Assembly (NCBI RefSeq): GCF_964340395.1
Contig: NC_135554.1
Span: 28,119,630-28,183,629 of the forward strand
Direction of reading: 5' to 3'
Length of the DNA: 64,000 bases
Source of the DNA: Glandiceps talaboti
Lineage: Eukaryota > Hemichordata > Enteropneusta > Spengelidae
Made by a program: the position numbers and the translations under genes. Positions 47,901 to 59,885 of this stretch are shown here, piece after piece. Under the pieces are notes generated by a model. It did no database searches and had not been told where the DNA came from. It saw nothing but the letters and a program-made list of their open reading frames with translations. Every line of letters begins with the position of its first letter. Position 1 is the first letter of the stretch.

Positions 47901-48613
47901 GATGTCTATGTTCATTTCTGTACCACCATGAGATGTGTTGATGTCTATGTACAATTCTGTACGACCATGAGATGTGTTGATGCCTATGTACATTTCTGTA
48001 CAACCATGAGATGTGTTGATGCCTATGTTCATTTCTGTACGACCATGTGTTGATGCCTATGTTCATTTCTGTACGACCATGAGATGTGTTGATGTCTATG
48101 TTCATTTCTGTACGACCATGGGATGTGTTGATGTCTATGTACAATTCTGTACGACCATGAGATGTTTTGATGTCTATGTACATTTCTGTACGACCATGAG
48201 ATGTGTTGATGCCTATGTTCATTTCTGTACGACCATGAGATGTGTTGATGTCTATGTTCATTTCTGTACAACCATGAGATGTGTTGATGCCTATGTTCAT
48301 TTCTGTACCACCGTGAGATGTGTTGATGTCTATGTTCATTTCTGTACGACCATGAGATGTGTTGATGTCTATGTTCATTTCTATACGACCATGAGATGTG
48401 TTGTCAAAACATCAGTACGTTACAAATTTGAGCATTGATAACAATCTGTACAAGCTTCCATTCTCTGGTAGATTCAATTTCCATGTATTTGTACGATTTC
48501 ATTATCAATTGAATAATCACGTGATTTTGATACGTTACGTTACGTTACATTACGCCCCCACCCACTCCACCCCCACGCTGCCGATAACCATAAAATACCA
48601 GACCCAGAATCAC

Positions 48614-48781
48614 AACAGCAACACCACTAAAACAGCATCACTATTACAACTCCCATCCCCACAACCACCAGTCACACCACTAAAACAGCACTACTATTAC
48701 AACCCCCATCCACCACAACCACCACAGTCACACCAGTAAAACAACACCACTATTACAACCCCCATCCACCACAACCACCAC
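48614..48781. repeat. 56-bp C/A-rich tandem repeat, 3 copies
   Basis: Three units with CACCACTAAAACAGCA, CTATTACAACCCCCATCC and ACCACAACCACCAC. The first unit is shorter. Confidence 0.88.
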
Positions 48782-51710
48782 TGATATTAATAGTATTGTT
48801 AGTTTTGTTATGCAGCACTTGAATCCCACCATATGTTCTAAACTATTCATAACAACCTTTGCCCCTGGTACGGACCTATAACGGCATAGCGCACAACCAC
48901 CACTATCACAACTACCCTAACCACAACATATAAGTATGACGATCACCACATAACATTTCGCAGACAATATTTTAAATTAGGTAGCATTGTAATGCTAGAT
49001 TAAATATGTAAATGCAATGACAACAACTAATTATAAAAGATTCATTCAAATGAAAAAATGATATTTCTTTTATGCTGGCTAAATTAATCTAAGTTAGCTA
49101 TTTGGAATGTTTTAACTCATATTTCGAACACAGCAAAATCAGTGACATATATACCGGTGTCGTGACGTAGAATGACCAGCTTATATAATCCATATTTTCT
49201 GTTCAAAGACAATAATTTGGCTTGAGTATGGTATGATATACCAGTACTGTAACATAGAAACATAACAGTTTCTAGTAATTATTACCATTACATATCCTGG
49301 CTTCAACTAATCTTTTGAACAAGAAATAGTACATATAATTCCTTGACTTTTTTGTGGAATTAAAACTTGGGAAAAAGTTTTGGTGCTTCTCAAGTTTACT
49401 TACACAAATATCAGTAACAACTACATGAAAGTCGGATAGCAAATGTCACAAACAACATATCACCAAACGTTGACATTTATTTTCACACATTTTATTATAC
49501 ATTTATCGTGTGGGAGTTTGAGAGACACACGCACGCACACTTCATAACAGTTTGGTGTTGATCTGATATAGTACGTCATAACTAGATGGCTGAGGGTCTC
49601 ATCAACCTACTATACATAATTCATGTCTAACACTTCTTGAAACGTGACTTTAGATAGTTACATTGTTAGACTTTACATGTGACTGAACAAACAACGAAGG
49701 TGCGGCATCACGTGTTGTTAAGGATTTAGACAGTGTGATCTAATGAACCATCATTTCTGCTAAGACACATCAAGCATTGTGTATCAGTGAAAGGACAGTA
49801 CATGTGAACGGTTTCAAGCACAAACTATGTTATGTGAAATCATGAACTGACTCTCCAGAAACTCAAAGTTTTATGAAAATACATCTTTTCCTGGAGTGGC
49901 GTTATCCTTTAACAGCTATGAGATTATTTCATATATGTGTGTGATGTAATTACAGGGTTTTGACAAATTAAGGCTTATTATCTCGTTTACATTGAACAGG
50001 AATGACCAATTTGCTCGTAGAATTGTCCATTATATCGCATAAAAGCAGATCACTTTATTCCAAGCCTAATATAGTTTAATAGAGTGGGATCATATCTGGC
50101 CTTCATGTGACATCGTCGGAAGTAACTTTTAGGGTTAACTGTTCGTACGCACTGTGGACTCAGAAAAGGATGAATAATTCCAGTGTACAGTTTTAGATAT
50201 AAACACAGACTTATTCATTGAGCTCACAACGCTACAGATGAAACAAATATAAATCAATGTAAAACGGCTAAATGTCAGAACTCTCAGAGAGAGATTTTTG
50301 ATTGTTGGCACATGTGGTTACCGTAGTGGTATTAAAGGGTACAAGCTGAGTTGATGTTTTCCGGGTATAATCTGTTTTGTTTTAAATTTAAAGGTATTCA
50401 CAGTATTCTACTTACTGAGAATACTTAACCATCGCTTACAATTCACTGAACTCAAACCTGATACAGTAGTTGTATTAAGATACAACTTACGATCACATGT
50501 GAAGAATGTTGCAGAAATCCCTACTATGCAACCAACTGTTCTAACAACGCCAGGGGACAATTGAATGTTATATAAGCAATGCATCCACATCAACATAGCA
50601 CTAGATTAGTTTTACCATAAAAAGGTACGGTATACAATATATTATGAATATGCCAATAACTTTGTTTTCTATATCATGAACAGAAGTATTATCAAAACTG
50701 CAGACTGCTTTTAGATAAACTCTATCCAAATATACGCTCCCTCAGCTCCTCGCATTTTAGGTCACAAAAGAAGTTCACTCATTTATGGAGATATGTTTTT
50801 TAAAGAAATATGATATTGGTTACTAGTTTATACACTGTCAGACAGCTTTCCTTTACATGAGATAACAGGCAATTTCATTATTAACGACATTGCTTTTTTC
50901 ATCGATTGTAAAAGCTATTACATAAATTTCCCCGGGGCTTAAATATGAAAGAAATTTTAATCATGGGTTTTTTGCAGAACAAGAGAAATGGACATAACCA
51001 TTCATAATACATATAGTTGCTATATTGGTATATTTCTATATTTACGTATATTTGTGGCATATTACTTAATACATTGTTCTGCCTTCTGAAGAATTGTAGA
51101 GAACTCAGAACAAAGATCACCTTTTGAAAGATGGCTGATAATGTACTTGTAATGTTTTTATCAACTCGTTTCTTGGAGTATCGCAGTGTTTTGTTCACCA
51201 TAACACGTTAATAATTTCTCGTATAGAATATAAGATTAGGTGAATTACTCTTGTGATTAAAGTTTTGTCATAATTTCGGGTCACACCTGCGATGAATGAT
51301 TGAGTTATAGTAGTACAGATATGAAGCTATAGGCAAACTAAGCTAGATACAAACTAAGGCACATATCACACTAGTCCATGAGTGGAGAGGGGCTAGCGTC
51401 AATCAGATTGCTGAAGTTCGTTTTCTTACTTCTAAACAAATTTCAAAAACTTTGACGCCTTCAATGCTAACAGGTCCTCTCTTTATTGCTGAGATATTGA
51501 TAAGTTAATAAAAAAGAATTGCTGCTAATGTGACACACAGTGCTTGGTTTCCGGCTAGTATTTAATTTAGTATGTTTACCATGTGTTTACACTATATCAA
51601 TCGCAGTGTGCGACCGCTACATTTTTACCATCATGGCTTATATCATACATTTTAAAACGTGTTGATGTCGCACTTGTGGACATTCGTCGGGGAGGGAGGC
51701 ACCTAGGCCC
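48782..51710. other. Unannotated AT-rich DNA
   Basis: About 2.9 kb without a recognisable gene or element. The longest frame is 100 codons (50899-51201, -), AT-rich, no known domain. Confidence 0.5.
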
Positions 51711-52144
51711 TAGGGGGCTGGGCATTTTTAACTGACTGGGGCGCGGTGTTTTTGGTGGGGGTCATTGTGAAAACATCACTTGAAGTGGGAGGGGTCATTT
51801 TAAAAAACACTACTTGAAGTGAGAGGACAAGAAACAAAAGAAACAAAAATACCAAAAGTAATGTATTCTCTTAATAAATAGCAACATTCAATTATATTCA
51901 TGTGGTAGTATAGTAAGATCAATAGAGTAAGACCTATGAAATGATATGTTAAAAATATACAGGGGGTGTGTTTATGGGTGGAGGGTAATTTTGGAAAATG
52001 TGGTCTTTACTGGGAGGGTTACTTTGGTTTTGGTCATCGGAGCTGGGGGGGGGGGTCAGTTTGAGAAAACACATGTTCAATTCCAACCCCCAACCCCCCC
52101 CCCCCCCCCATCCACCCCAGTCAGTTAAACATGTCCGGCCCCTA
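51711..52144. mobile_element. G-rich inverted-repeat element, about 430 bp
   Basis: Termini of about 29 bp are complementary: AGGGGGCTGGGCATTTTTAA with CTGACTGGGG at the left; CCCCAGTCAGTTAAACATG with TCCGGCCCCT at the right. A TA dinucleotide flanks both ends (51711-51712 and 52143-52144), consistent with a TA target. The interior is a degenerate series of GGGAGGGTCATTTT-like motifs. Related fragments appear at 55355-55415, 57020-57125 and 57590-57695. Long G and C runs at 52046-52055 and 52097-52109 are notable. Confidence 0.65.
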
Positions 52145-52313
52145 AACGAAGGAAGTTCGTTGATCGATCTTGTGTGACATTGTGCGATCATTCCTAAAGC
52201 TACTGTCATTTCATACCGATGGGTCGGTGAGAACAGTTCTTTGGCTTTAATTTGTGAATATAGTGACAATCTCTTATCAAGATAGTGTCAACACGGATTG
52301 ACATTACTACCAG

Positions 52314-52320
52314 AGACGCC
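52314..52320. repeat. 7-bp target duplication (left)
   Basis: AGACGCC directly before the foldback element; repeated directly after it at 54470-54476. Confidence 0.75.
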
Positions 52321-52537
52321 TATGGGAAGCCGTTCAGGCCAAAAGTATTTTTTTATTTTAGCTGTAGTATTTTATATTTTTCGTACTTACAAACCAATTT
52401 TAACAGTTTATGTACTTTTATTCCATGTTCACATTATTTTAATTGAAATAAGTTTTCATTTATTTGAGTATATTGTTTTACTTTTCGTCAAACCAGAATT
52501 ATTTTAAGGATTATATATAATTGAAAGTCAAAATATT

Positions 52538-52753
52538 ATGGGAAGCCGTTCAGGCCAAAAATATTTTTTTATATTAGCTATAGTATTTTATATTTTTCGT
52601 ACTTACAAACTAATTTTAACCGTTTATGTACTTTTATTCCATGGTTACATTATTTTAATTGAAATAAGTTTGCATTTATTTGAGAATGTTGTTTTATTTT
52701 TCGTCAAACCAGAATTTTTTAAAGGATTATATATAATTGAAAGTCAAAATATA
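52538..52753. repeat. Second copy of the 216-bp arm-end repeat
   Basis: It repeats 52322-52537 in direct orientation with few changes. Both carry a short hydrophobic frame beginning MGSRSGQKYFFI; the right arm has the same frame on the minus strand (54284-54478). Confidence 0.88.
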
Positions 52754-53182
52754 TTTTTTGTTAAAGTTATTTTATTTTATTCTTTTAATTTAAAAAAAAA
52801 AATTTCAACTTTTTTTTTTTTTCTCTCAACTTTTTTTTTTTTGGCCGAGTCTGCTGACAGGCGCCGGTGCAGAACACGTCGTGCTTGTACCCGGCGCCTG
52901 TCACGAGTACGAGGCGTGACCTTTGACATCCATGGCATTACGTACACGTTCTTATTACCTTCGAAATTGATCGCTCAAACATTATATCAGATCTCAAAAC
53001 TCTTAATTTACGTGTGATAGTATCTGTTTTTTTCCAACAACCGCGACTTCAGCCGCGTACGATCCATGTGCAACGGGTAAAGGTATTTCCAAACGGTCAG
53101 TCAGGTACAAATGTACTTAAGTTCTAGTACGAGCGCACATGTTGACGTCGACCTGCTGTATTACATACGTAGACGTGTACAC

Positions 53183-53398
53183 ACTGTCGACAGTCGCTCG
53201 CGCCTTTTTCCCCCTACGTTTTATCTAAACTCCGATCCGGCGCAACACTAGTCTAATCGCAAACTGATATCTAGGGCCGAAGGCCCGAGTGATCGAGCAA
53301 TTCGGCCCTCGAAATCAATTTGCAATTATACTAGTGTTGCGCCGGACCGGAGTTTAGATAAAACGTAGGAAAAAAAGGCGCGAGCGACTGTCGACAGT
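53183..53398. mobile_element. Nested 216-bp hairpin MITE
   Basis: Ends are inverted: ACTGTCGACAGTCGCTCGCG and CGCGAGCGACTGTCGACAGT. The arms of about 90 bp also share ACGTTTTATCTAAACTCCG and GGCGCAACACTAG. The centre contains GGGCCGAAGGCCC. TAGACGTGT occurs just outside both ends (about 53169-53178 and 53402-53411), a possible 9-bp target duplication with a 4-base gap at each side. GC content is well above the surroundings. Confidence 0.75.
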
Positions 53399-53499
53399 CT
53401 AGTAGACGTGTTGTTCTCAACTTTTCATGATATATGCATGTGTACTCAGAGAGAATGTACATGTATACTACATTGTACGATGAAGTAAACTGAATCTTT

Positions 53500-53500
<1 letters not shown>

Positions 53501-53530
<30 letters not shown>

Positions 53531-53545
53531 CGACGACGACGACGA

Positions 53546-53587
<42 letters not shown>

Positions 53588-53597
53588 TGATGATGAT
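53501..53597. repeat. (CAA)n-(CGA)n trinucleotide microsatellite
   Basis: About 30 bp of CAA then about 60 bp of CGA with GATGA variants, inside the foldback element. The minus frame gives poly-Ser and poly-Leu. Confidence 0.97.
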
Positions 53598-54476
53598 AAC
53601 AAGGCGATAAAAGCTGGTTTAGGTTGATATGTAATACAGCAGGTCGACGTCAACATGTGCACTCGCACAAGAAGTAGTACCTGACTGACCCATTGGAAAT
53701 ACGCGTTCGTTTTCCTCGCGTTTTTGTTCCTAAAAGCTGTTTTGCTCACGCTCATGATCACATTATAGTGTACCATCTTATTTCAATTCTGGTCAGTTTC
53801 ACAATAATGAATGTAATTGTTATTGATGCAACAAACTTTAGTTGTTTTAGATTAACTACCATTACCCTTTGCACATGGATCGTGTCGTGTCCTACGTACT
53901 ACATCATGTAATACATCATACATGCGGTCATAACGTGACGGTGTACACATGTATGTACGCGGCTGAAGTCGCGGTTGTTGGAAAAAACAGATACCATCAC
54001 ACGTAAATTAACAGTTTCGAGATCTAATATAATGTTTGAGCGACCAATTTCGAAGGTAATGAGAAGGTGTATTTGACGCCGAAACACGTCGTAATGGATG
54101 TCGAAGGACATGCCTGTCACGAGCACGACGTACTCGTGACAGGCGCTGGTCAGCAGACTCGGCCAAAAAAAAAAAAGTTGGGAAGAAAAAAAAAAAAAGT
54201 TGAAATTTTTTTTTTTTAAATTAAAAAATAAAATAAAAAACTTAAACAAAAAATATATTTTGACTTTCAATTATATATAATCCTTAAAATAATTCTGGTT
54301 TGACGAAAAATAAAACAATATTCTCAAATAAATGCAAACTTATTTCAATTAAAATAATGTGAACATGGAATAAAAGTACATAAACTGTTAAAATTAGTTT
54401 GTAAGTACGAAAAATATAAAATACTATAGCAAAAATAAAAAAATACTTTTGGCCTGAACGGCTTCCCATAGACGCC

Positions 54477-54850
54477 ACCTCAACATGTGAGTGTAATTAA
54501 ATCAACGTCTGTACATGTTACAGACTTATATCAACCTGCTGCAACAGATGTTTTTAAATTTCTGTCTCGTAGTTTGCCTACTATCTTGCTTTCCGCAGTA
54601 GCATTTCTAACTGGTAATAGTACACGGCCGCTATAATTGAAGTCATATGACAGGTTATGCCACTTTATAAACAATTCCTTGAACATGATGAAGTTTAGTT
54701 GATGTCCAAGATGTTGTCTACGAGTTTACACTCTTGTTCTTCCCCCTATAAAATGACAGACGGTAACACGTGCCAGGCATTTGAAAAGCTTATTCACGTT
54801 CTGTAGGAATGAATCATCCACCAGTCACTAAATGTTTAAATAATTAAACG
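54477..54850. other. Unannotated DNA
   Basis: Nothing recognised. Confidence 0.5.
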
Positions 54851-54895
54851 GTGGTGGTGGTGGTGGTGGTGGTGGTGGTGGTGGTGGTGGTGGTG
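54851..54895. repeat. (GGT)n microsatellite
   Basis: About 14 GGT units. Confidence 0.97.
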
Positions 54896-55533
54896 ATGGA
54901 AACGTATGAATCATTTTCTATATTTTGAAAATAATGGTTTGAATGCGTTTCTTTGTACACTCCGTCTAAGATATTTCAATGTGCGAATTCAAAGCACATA
55001 TGTGTGAAGTTAACAGGATATGAGTGGTACTTTGGCCAAGTTAATTAGAAAACCCCATATAGACTTTTATTTACTAGTATGGTGTTGTCCATATTGCCTA
55101 TAGCGCATAGGAGCTTCCTTATACCCCAACATATACCATTTGTCGAGAATATCAAGAATGTTGCTCAGTAACAAATCGATTATGATTATAAAGTAACAGT
55201 AGATATATGTTCTTACGTGTGTTGTTACCTAAATATAACTACGTTTGACGTAGACAAATCACGCCATTCATTAATGATTCCTATTCACGTTCATGTGACA
55301 GGCAGGACACATTTGAACAAAAACACGTGATATGCTCGTGACTGTTCTTAGGCTGGGGTCAGAATTTACGGCGCGGGGGGCTGGGAGAAATTGGGGGCAT
55401 GAAAAAATTAAGAGTTCAGGTCGTTTACCGAGTAATTTAAAAAATTCTCGCGGCTTCGCCGCAATACCTTCTAAAACCTAGCTTCAGTAATGAGTTGGTA
55501 ACAGCCATGCGAATGTATTTGTGCATGCCTTCC

Positions 55534-55534
<1 letters not shown>
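54896..55534. other. Mostly unannotated; G-rich repeat fragment
   Basis: GCTGGGGTCAG and GCGCGGGGGGCTGGGAGAAA at about 55352-55390 resemble the element at 51711-52144. No gene recognised. Confidence 0.4.

Positions 55535-55610
<76 letters not shown>
55535..55610. repeat. (GTCT)n/(GTCC)n microsatellite
   Basis: About 18 tetranucleotide units with three GTCC variants. Confidence 0.98.
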
Positions 55611-55611
<1 letters not shown>

Positions 55612-56694
55612 TCTCTCTTTCTAGTCTCTGTCTCTTACTTGTCTGTGATTTTTATTTTTTTACTCCGTCTATAGTTTCTCTCAGACTACATTTTAGTCAT
55701 CAATCTACAACTTTTCAACTCGTTTCTTTCAATGCTTAAGAATAAAATTACTAGTAGGTGATATCTCATTTCCCCATCCATTAACGATTTAAAACAGTGA
55801 TCTCCCGTGGAGTATGCAAATTAAGTTTATGAGTTTATGATTTTGTTCCTACGAATGACTAAAAAATGGAAACATGATACTGACAGTACGTTTGTAGCCA
55901 ATTTTAATGACTGTTGTCTAATGATACATATTATCATTATCCCACTCCACTTATCTAATTTTATTACGGAAGACTGGTTCATGAACTATGTGATTTATTG
56001 GGTCATTCTAAATATGTCTGTAAGTGGACATGACAAACGTATAGTTTCCATTTCACAATTTAATTTACCAGAATGATTCTATGGATGTGTGCAAACTCAC
56101 AGGGTCAACAAGGCACTAAACGTTATTTTAGAAATGTTTTACACGTAATGATGAAGAACTAATTTTGTGACTGCACGGTTACTCAAGTGGATTTGAAGAA
56201 CAAATATTCTGTGGTATGATAGCTATGGGGAACAATAATAATAATTTCTCTCAAAAGTAGATTGTTGACATAATTTGAAAATGTTGTGACGATATGGAAT
56301 TACGTAATCTAACACGTTAAACCTACAAATCTTTTCCCTCAAGCGACTGATGTGTTGAGGTTATTTGACATGAAATGGGCCCTGTCAATGAACAAATAAC
56401 GGTACTGTCATTTATTGGACATCGTCACCTATCGATGATTGACCACTTGTACAGTGTAACTATGTAGAAGTGTATGTCTCAAATAGTGCTACCGCTGAGA
56501 GGTGGCGCTCTTTCTCCTTGGATTATATGTCGCGACGTGACCCATTCGTCAACGTCGGGAAATGACTTTCAGAAATTGATTTTATTCAGATAAGAAACAG
56601 GTTCATTAATTATAGAACTTTCGGGATATACAAACACTTGAGTTAAATTCAGTTTCCTTTAAATTGCAACAAAATAAGTTTATGTGGTATGATA
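55611..56694. other. Unannotated AT-rich DNA
   Basis: A 79-codon plus frame at 55837-56076 has no recognised domain. Nothing else seen. Confidence 0.5.
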
Positions 56695-56915
<221 letters not shown>

Positions 56916-57019
56916 ATTAACAATTCACTACATACAAACGCACACTTAGAGAAGCAAACAAACATACAAGAACACAGGGTAAGTTATTACAACGGGGAAA
57001 CCAGGCCAGAGTTATTGTG

Positions 57020-57125
57020 TAAAATGTGACCCTTCCCCGATTCCGTTTTGCTAAACAATGGCCCTCCCTCAACTTTATTTCTCTAAAACATGACCCTCCC
57101 CTGTTAAAGTAGTTCAAAAACATTG
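57020..57125. repeat. Degenerate GACCCTCCCC repeat block
   Basis: Three or four degenerate units of about 32 bp, each AAAA(A)TG(G/A)CCCTCCCC followed by a T-rich segment. Similar to the interior (minus strand) of the element at 51711-52144. Confidence 0.6.
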
Positions 57126-57589
57126 GTTAAAATACTGTTTGAAATAGAAAAGGACACGAGTTCCCATATAAATGGTAAGGACTTAATCCCACCTCTGCCC
57201 CCATGTTGACAGGTTTAAAGGCATTCCCACAACTACCACCATGTGTGTGTGTGAAGGCACTACATTAATAAATATCTGTATTTGGATCTCATTGGCTCAG
57301 CTGAAGGCCACAACTCCCAAAGATTAGATTGGCATCCTCCCACCATGACATTATTCCAATACCCAACTGTTTCCGTTTTACTGCTTGTGAGACCCACTTG
57401 TCTCCTCACATTACAACTGATAATTAATTGACTACACAGTTGTCAGCAGCGACTTGATTGATGTGGGTTGATATTATGGTACCTAACCCTAACCCTAATC
57501 CTAACCCGAATGGCAGCAATGGATTTGAAACCCGTGGCAGCGATGGGATGCCAAAAAAATCCCAAAATAATTGCAAAGTTAGACTATCA
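57126..57589. other. Unannotated DNA with telomere-like motif
   Basis: CTAACCCTAACCCTAATCC and CTAACCC at 57483-57507 are about four TTAGGG-type units on the minus strand, one of them imperfect. No gene recognised. Confidence 0.5.
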
Positions 57590-57695
57590 AATGAGTCAAA
57601 GTCAAATGTGACCCTACTCTAATCTCATTTTCTAAATATGGCCCTCCCCCGACCTGATTTGTCAAAAAAGACACCCCATTCCGCCGCCCCCACCC
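57590..57695. repeat. Degenerate GACCCTCCCC repeat block, second
   Basis: Like 57020-57125: TGTGACCCTACTC, ATGGCCCTCCCCCGACC and GACACCCCATTCCGCCGCCC in series with AAA-rich spacers. Confidence 0.55.
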
Positions 57696-57965
57696 TGTAA
57701 ATACTGAAGGTTCCCTAAGTCTACAGCATAGGGTACAAAAATTTTGCTATACCGAGACTCATAGGAGCCCTCTTATGGAGAATTGGAGGCGGTGATTTCA
57801 ACACCTTGATAGCTATATTTGAAAAGAGATTACTTGTACTACCAAGTGCTCGGAGCATTTTTACACGATCAGCATGTCACTACACGTTTCACAAAATAAT
57901 TCGAAAGATAGCAACAACCCAAGAACACGTAATACATTGAGTATGCAAGTGCTAAATTATATGTC

Positions 57966-58024
57966 ACAGACAGACAGACAGACAGACGGACGGACGGACG
58001 GACGGACGGACGGACGGACGGACG

Positions 58025-58063
<39 letters not shown>

Positions 58064-58091
58064 GGACGGACGGACGGACAGACACAGACAT

Positions 58092-58132
<41 letters not shown>

Positions 58133-58175
58133 AAGACAAAAAGACAAAAAGACAGACAAAAAGACAGACAAAAAG
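57966..58175. repeat. (ACAG)n/(ACGG)n microsatellite
   Basis: Blocks of GACA and GACG tetranucleotides alternate; the right end decays into AAAAAGACA units. Confidence 0.98.
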
Positions 58176-58497
58176 GAAGTGAAAAGGGGTTTGCGATGAT
58201 AGGAGCTGGACAGACACGAAGGTACGGCATCAGACAGAGCACGATCGCACCGGTACCTACGTTCGCATTTAAATGTTTCACAGCTTTATATTTTGAAAAG
58301 AGTAGAAAACTTTGAAGACTAGAACACCTTGAAGAATAGAACAGTTTTATAATCTTGACCTCAAGGAATTTAAAAAATCGGTAATGTACATCACATAACT
58401 GTACACTTAGAAGTCCCATGGTCAAGTCTAATCATTCATCGCAATAACCATTTTTATGGAACGGATTAGAGGGATAAGGTGAAGATGTAAAACACGG
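58176..58497. other. Unannotated DNA
   Basis: Nothing recognised. Confidence 0.5.
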
Positions 58498-59328
58498 TTG
58501 TTGATTATACTGATATACACACCAGGTATACTGATATAGACACCAGGTATACTGATATAGACACCAGGTTTACTGATATAGACACCAGGTTGTTGACTAT
58601 ACTGATATAGACACCAGGTATACTGATATAGACACCAGGTATACTGATATAGACACCAGGTATACTGATATAGACACCAGGTTGTTGATTAAACTGATAT
58701 AGACATCAGGTTGTTGATTAAACTGATATAGACACCAGGTATACTGATATAGACACCAGGTATACTGATATAGACATCAGGTTGTTGATTATACTGATAT
58801 AGACACCAGATATACTGATATAGACACCAGGTATACTGATTTAGACACCAGGTATACTGATATAGACACCAGGTATACTGATATAGACACCAGGTTGTTG
58901 ATTATACTGATATAGACACCAGGTTGTTGATAATACTGATATAGACACCAAGTATACTGATATAGACACCAGGTATACTGATATAGACACCAGGTTGTTG
59001 ATAATACTGATATAGACACCAGGTATACTGATATAGACACCAGGTATACTGATATAGACACCAGGTATACTGATATAGACACCAGGTTGTTGATTATACT
59101 GATATAGACACCAGGTATACTGATATAGACACCAGGTATACTGATATAGACACCATGTATACTGATATAGACACCAGGTTGTTGATTATACTGATATAGA
59201 CACCAGATATACTGATATAGACACCAGGTATACTGATATAGACACCAGGTATACTGATATAGACACCAGGTATACTGATATAGACACCAGGTTGTTGATT
59301 ATACTGATATAGACACCAGGTTGTTGAA
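58498..59328. repeat. 21/29-bp minisatellite, about 37 copies
   Basis: The basic 21-bp unit is TATACTGATATAGACACCAG plus G. About a third of units carry an extra TTGTTGAT in front, making 29 bp. Point variants (ATC for ACC, AAGTATACT, TTTAG) are rare. Frames such as SISVYLV are artefacts. Confidence 0.96.
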
Positions 59329-59885
59329 TATTATATTCAACATTTACAACAAAATATTCTCTGGTGGATATCTCGTCGACTGATGAACATGTACAGTAGA
59401 ATAAACCATAAGGTGCGTCACGGTAATAAGTTAAGTCTAATGTTAAATGTATGTGACTTTAAATTTGTAAATATATACTCCGCCCCACTGACGAAAACCA
59501 AAGCGTTTTTGTGCTGCTATTTCGTGTTTTCGCAATATATGCATTCAAAGTTTATACTGAACCATTGATAAACAAATGTTTTTTATTTCATACCACAAGA
59601 GGGCGGTATACTATACATGCACTACATTTTTGTCAGCATTTTTGTACAATACGAGTTCTACAGAAGTGTAACGTGAAAGACCAGCTACTGTCAGTGGTCT
59701 TCTAATCCCTTTGGGAAGGAATGATAGGGATACTCATGGCGATATATTTGAAATTCTAAGATGGGTGATGTTGCGATGATGATTTCGGGATGATTGTAAG
59801 TATTATAAGTATTCCGTCCTCAGCTAGCAATTGGAAACATTATCCTCAATTGAACACACCTATAGTATACTCAAAGAAGCGTTTG
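59329..59885. other. Unannotated DNA
   Basis: Short frames only; nothing recognised. Confidence 0.5.

Larger units (their letters stand above)
45567..48404. repeat. 39-bp minisatellite, about 73 copies, higher-order
   Basis: 2.8 kb of head-to-tail 39-bp units (GATGTGTTGATGTCTATG, TTCATTTCTGTACGACCAT). Variation is concentrated at a few sites: GTTCAT/GTACAT/GTACAAT, TACGACC/TACCACC/TACAACC, ATGAG/ATAAG, GTC/GCC. Five units (at about 45841, 46969, 47159, 47739 and 48046) lack GAGAT and are 34 bp. As 39 bp is 13 codons, one plus frame and two minus frames stay open for hundreds of codons (plus RCVDVYVHFCTTM; minus EMNIDINTSHGGT and YRNEHRHQHISWS). The 5-bp deletions shift these frames, so I call the array non-coding. 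Confidence 0.97.
52322..54469. mobile_element. 2.15-kb foldback element with long inverted arms
   Basis: Termini ATGGGAAGCCGTTCAGGCC and GGCCTGAACGGCTTCCCAT are perfect inverse copies flanked by AGACGCC on both sides. The arms (about 52322-53168 and 53620-54469) match over most of about 0.85 kb, including poly-T/poly-A stretches, TGTCACGAG segments, GCGACTTCAGCCGCGTAC and GTCGACCTGCTGTATTACAT. Each arm carries its own indels. The left arm has its terminal 216 bp tandemly duplicated (second copy from 52538). The middle holds a nested hairpin (53183-53398) and a (CAA)n/(CGA)n tract. No transposase frame is present. Long variable arms with internal tandem repeats plus a 7-bp target duplication recall Foldback and Galileo-type (P superfamily) elements; the class is inferred. 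Confidence 0.85.
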
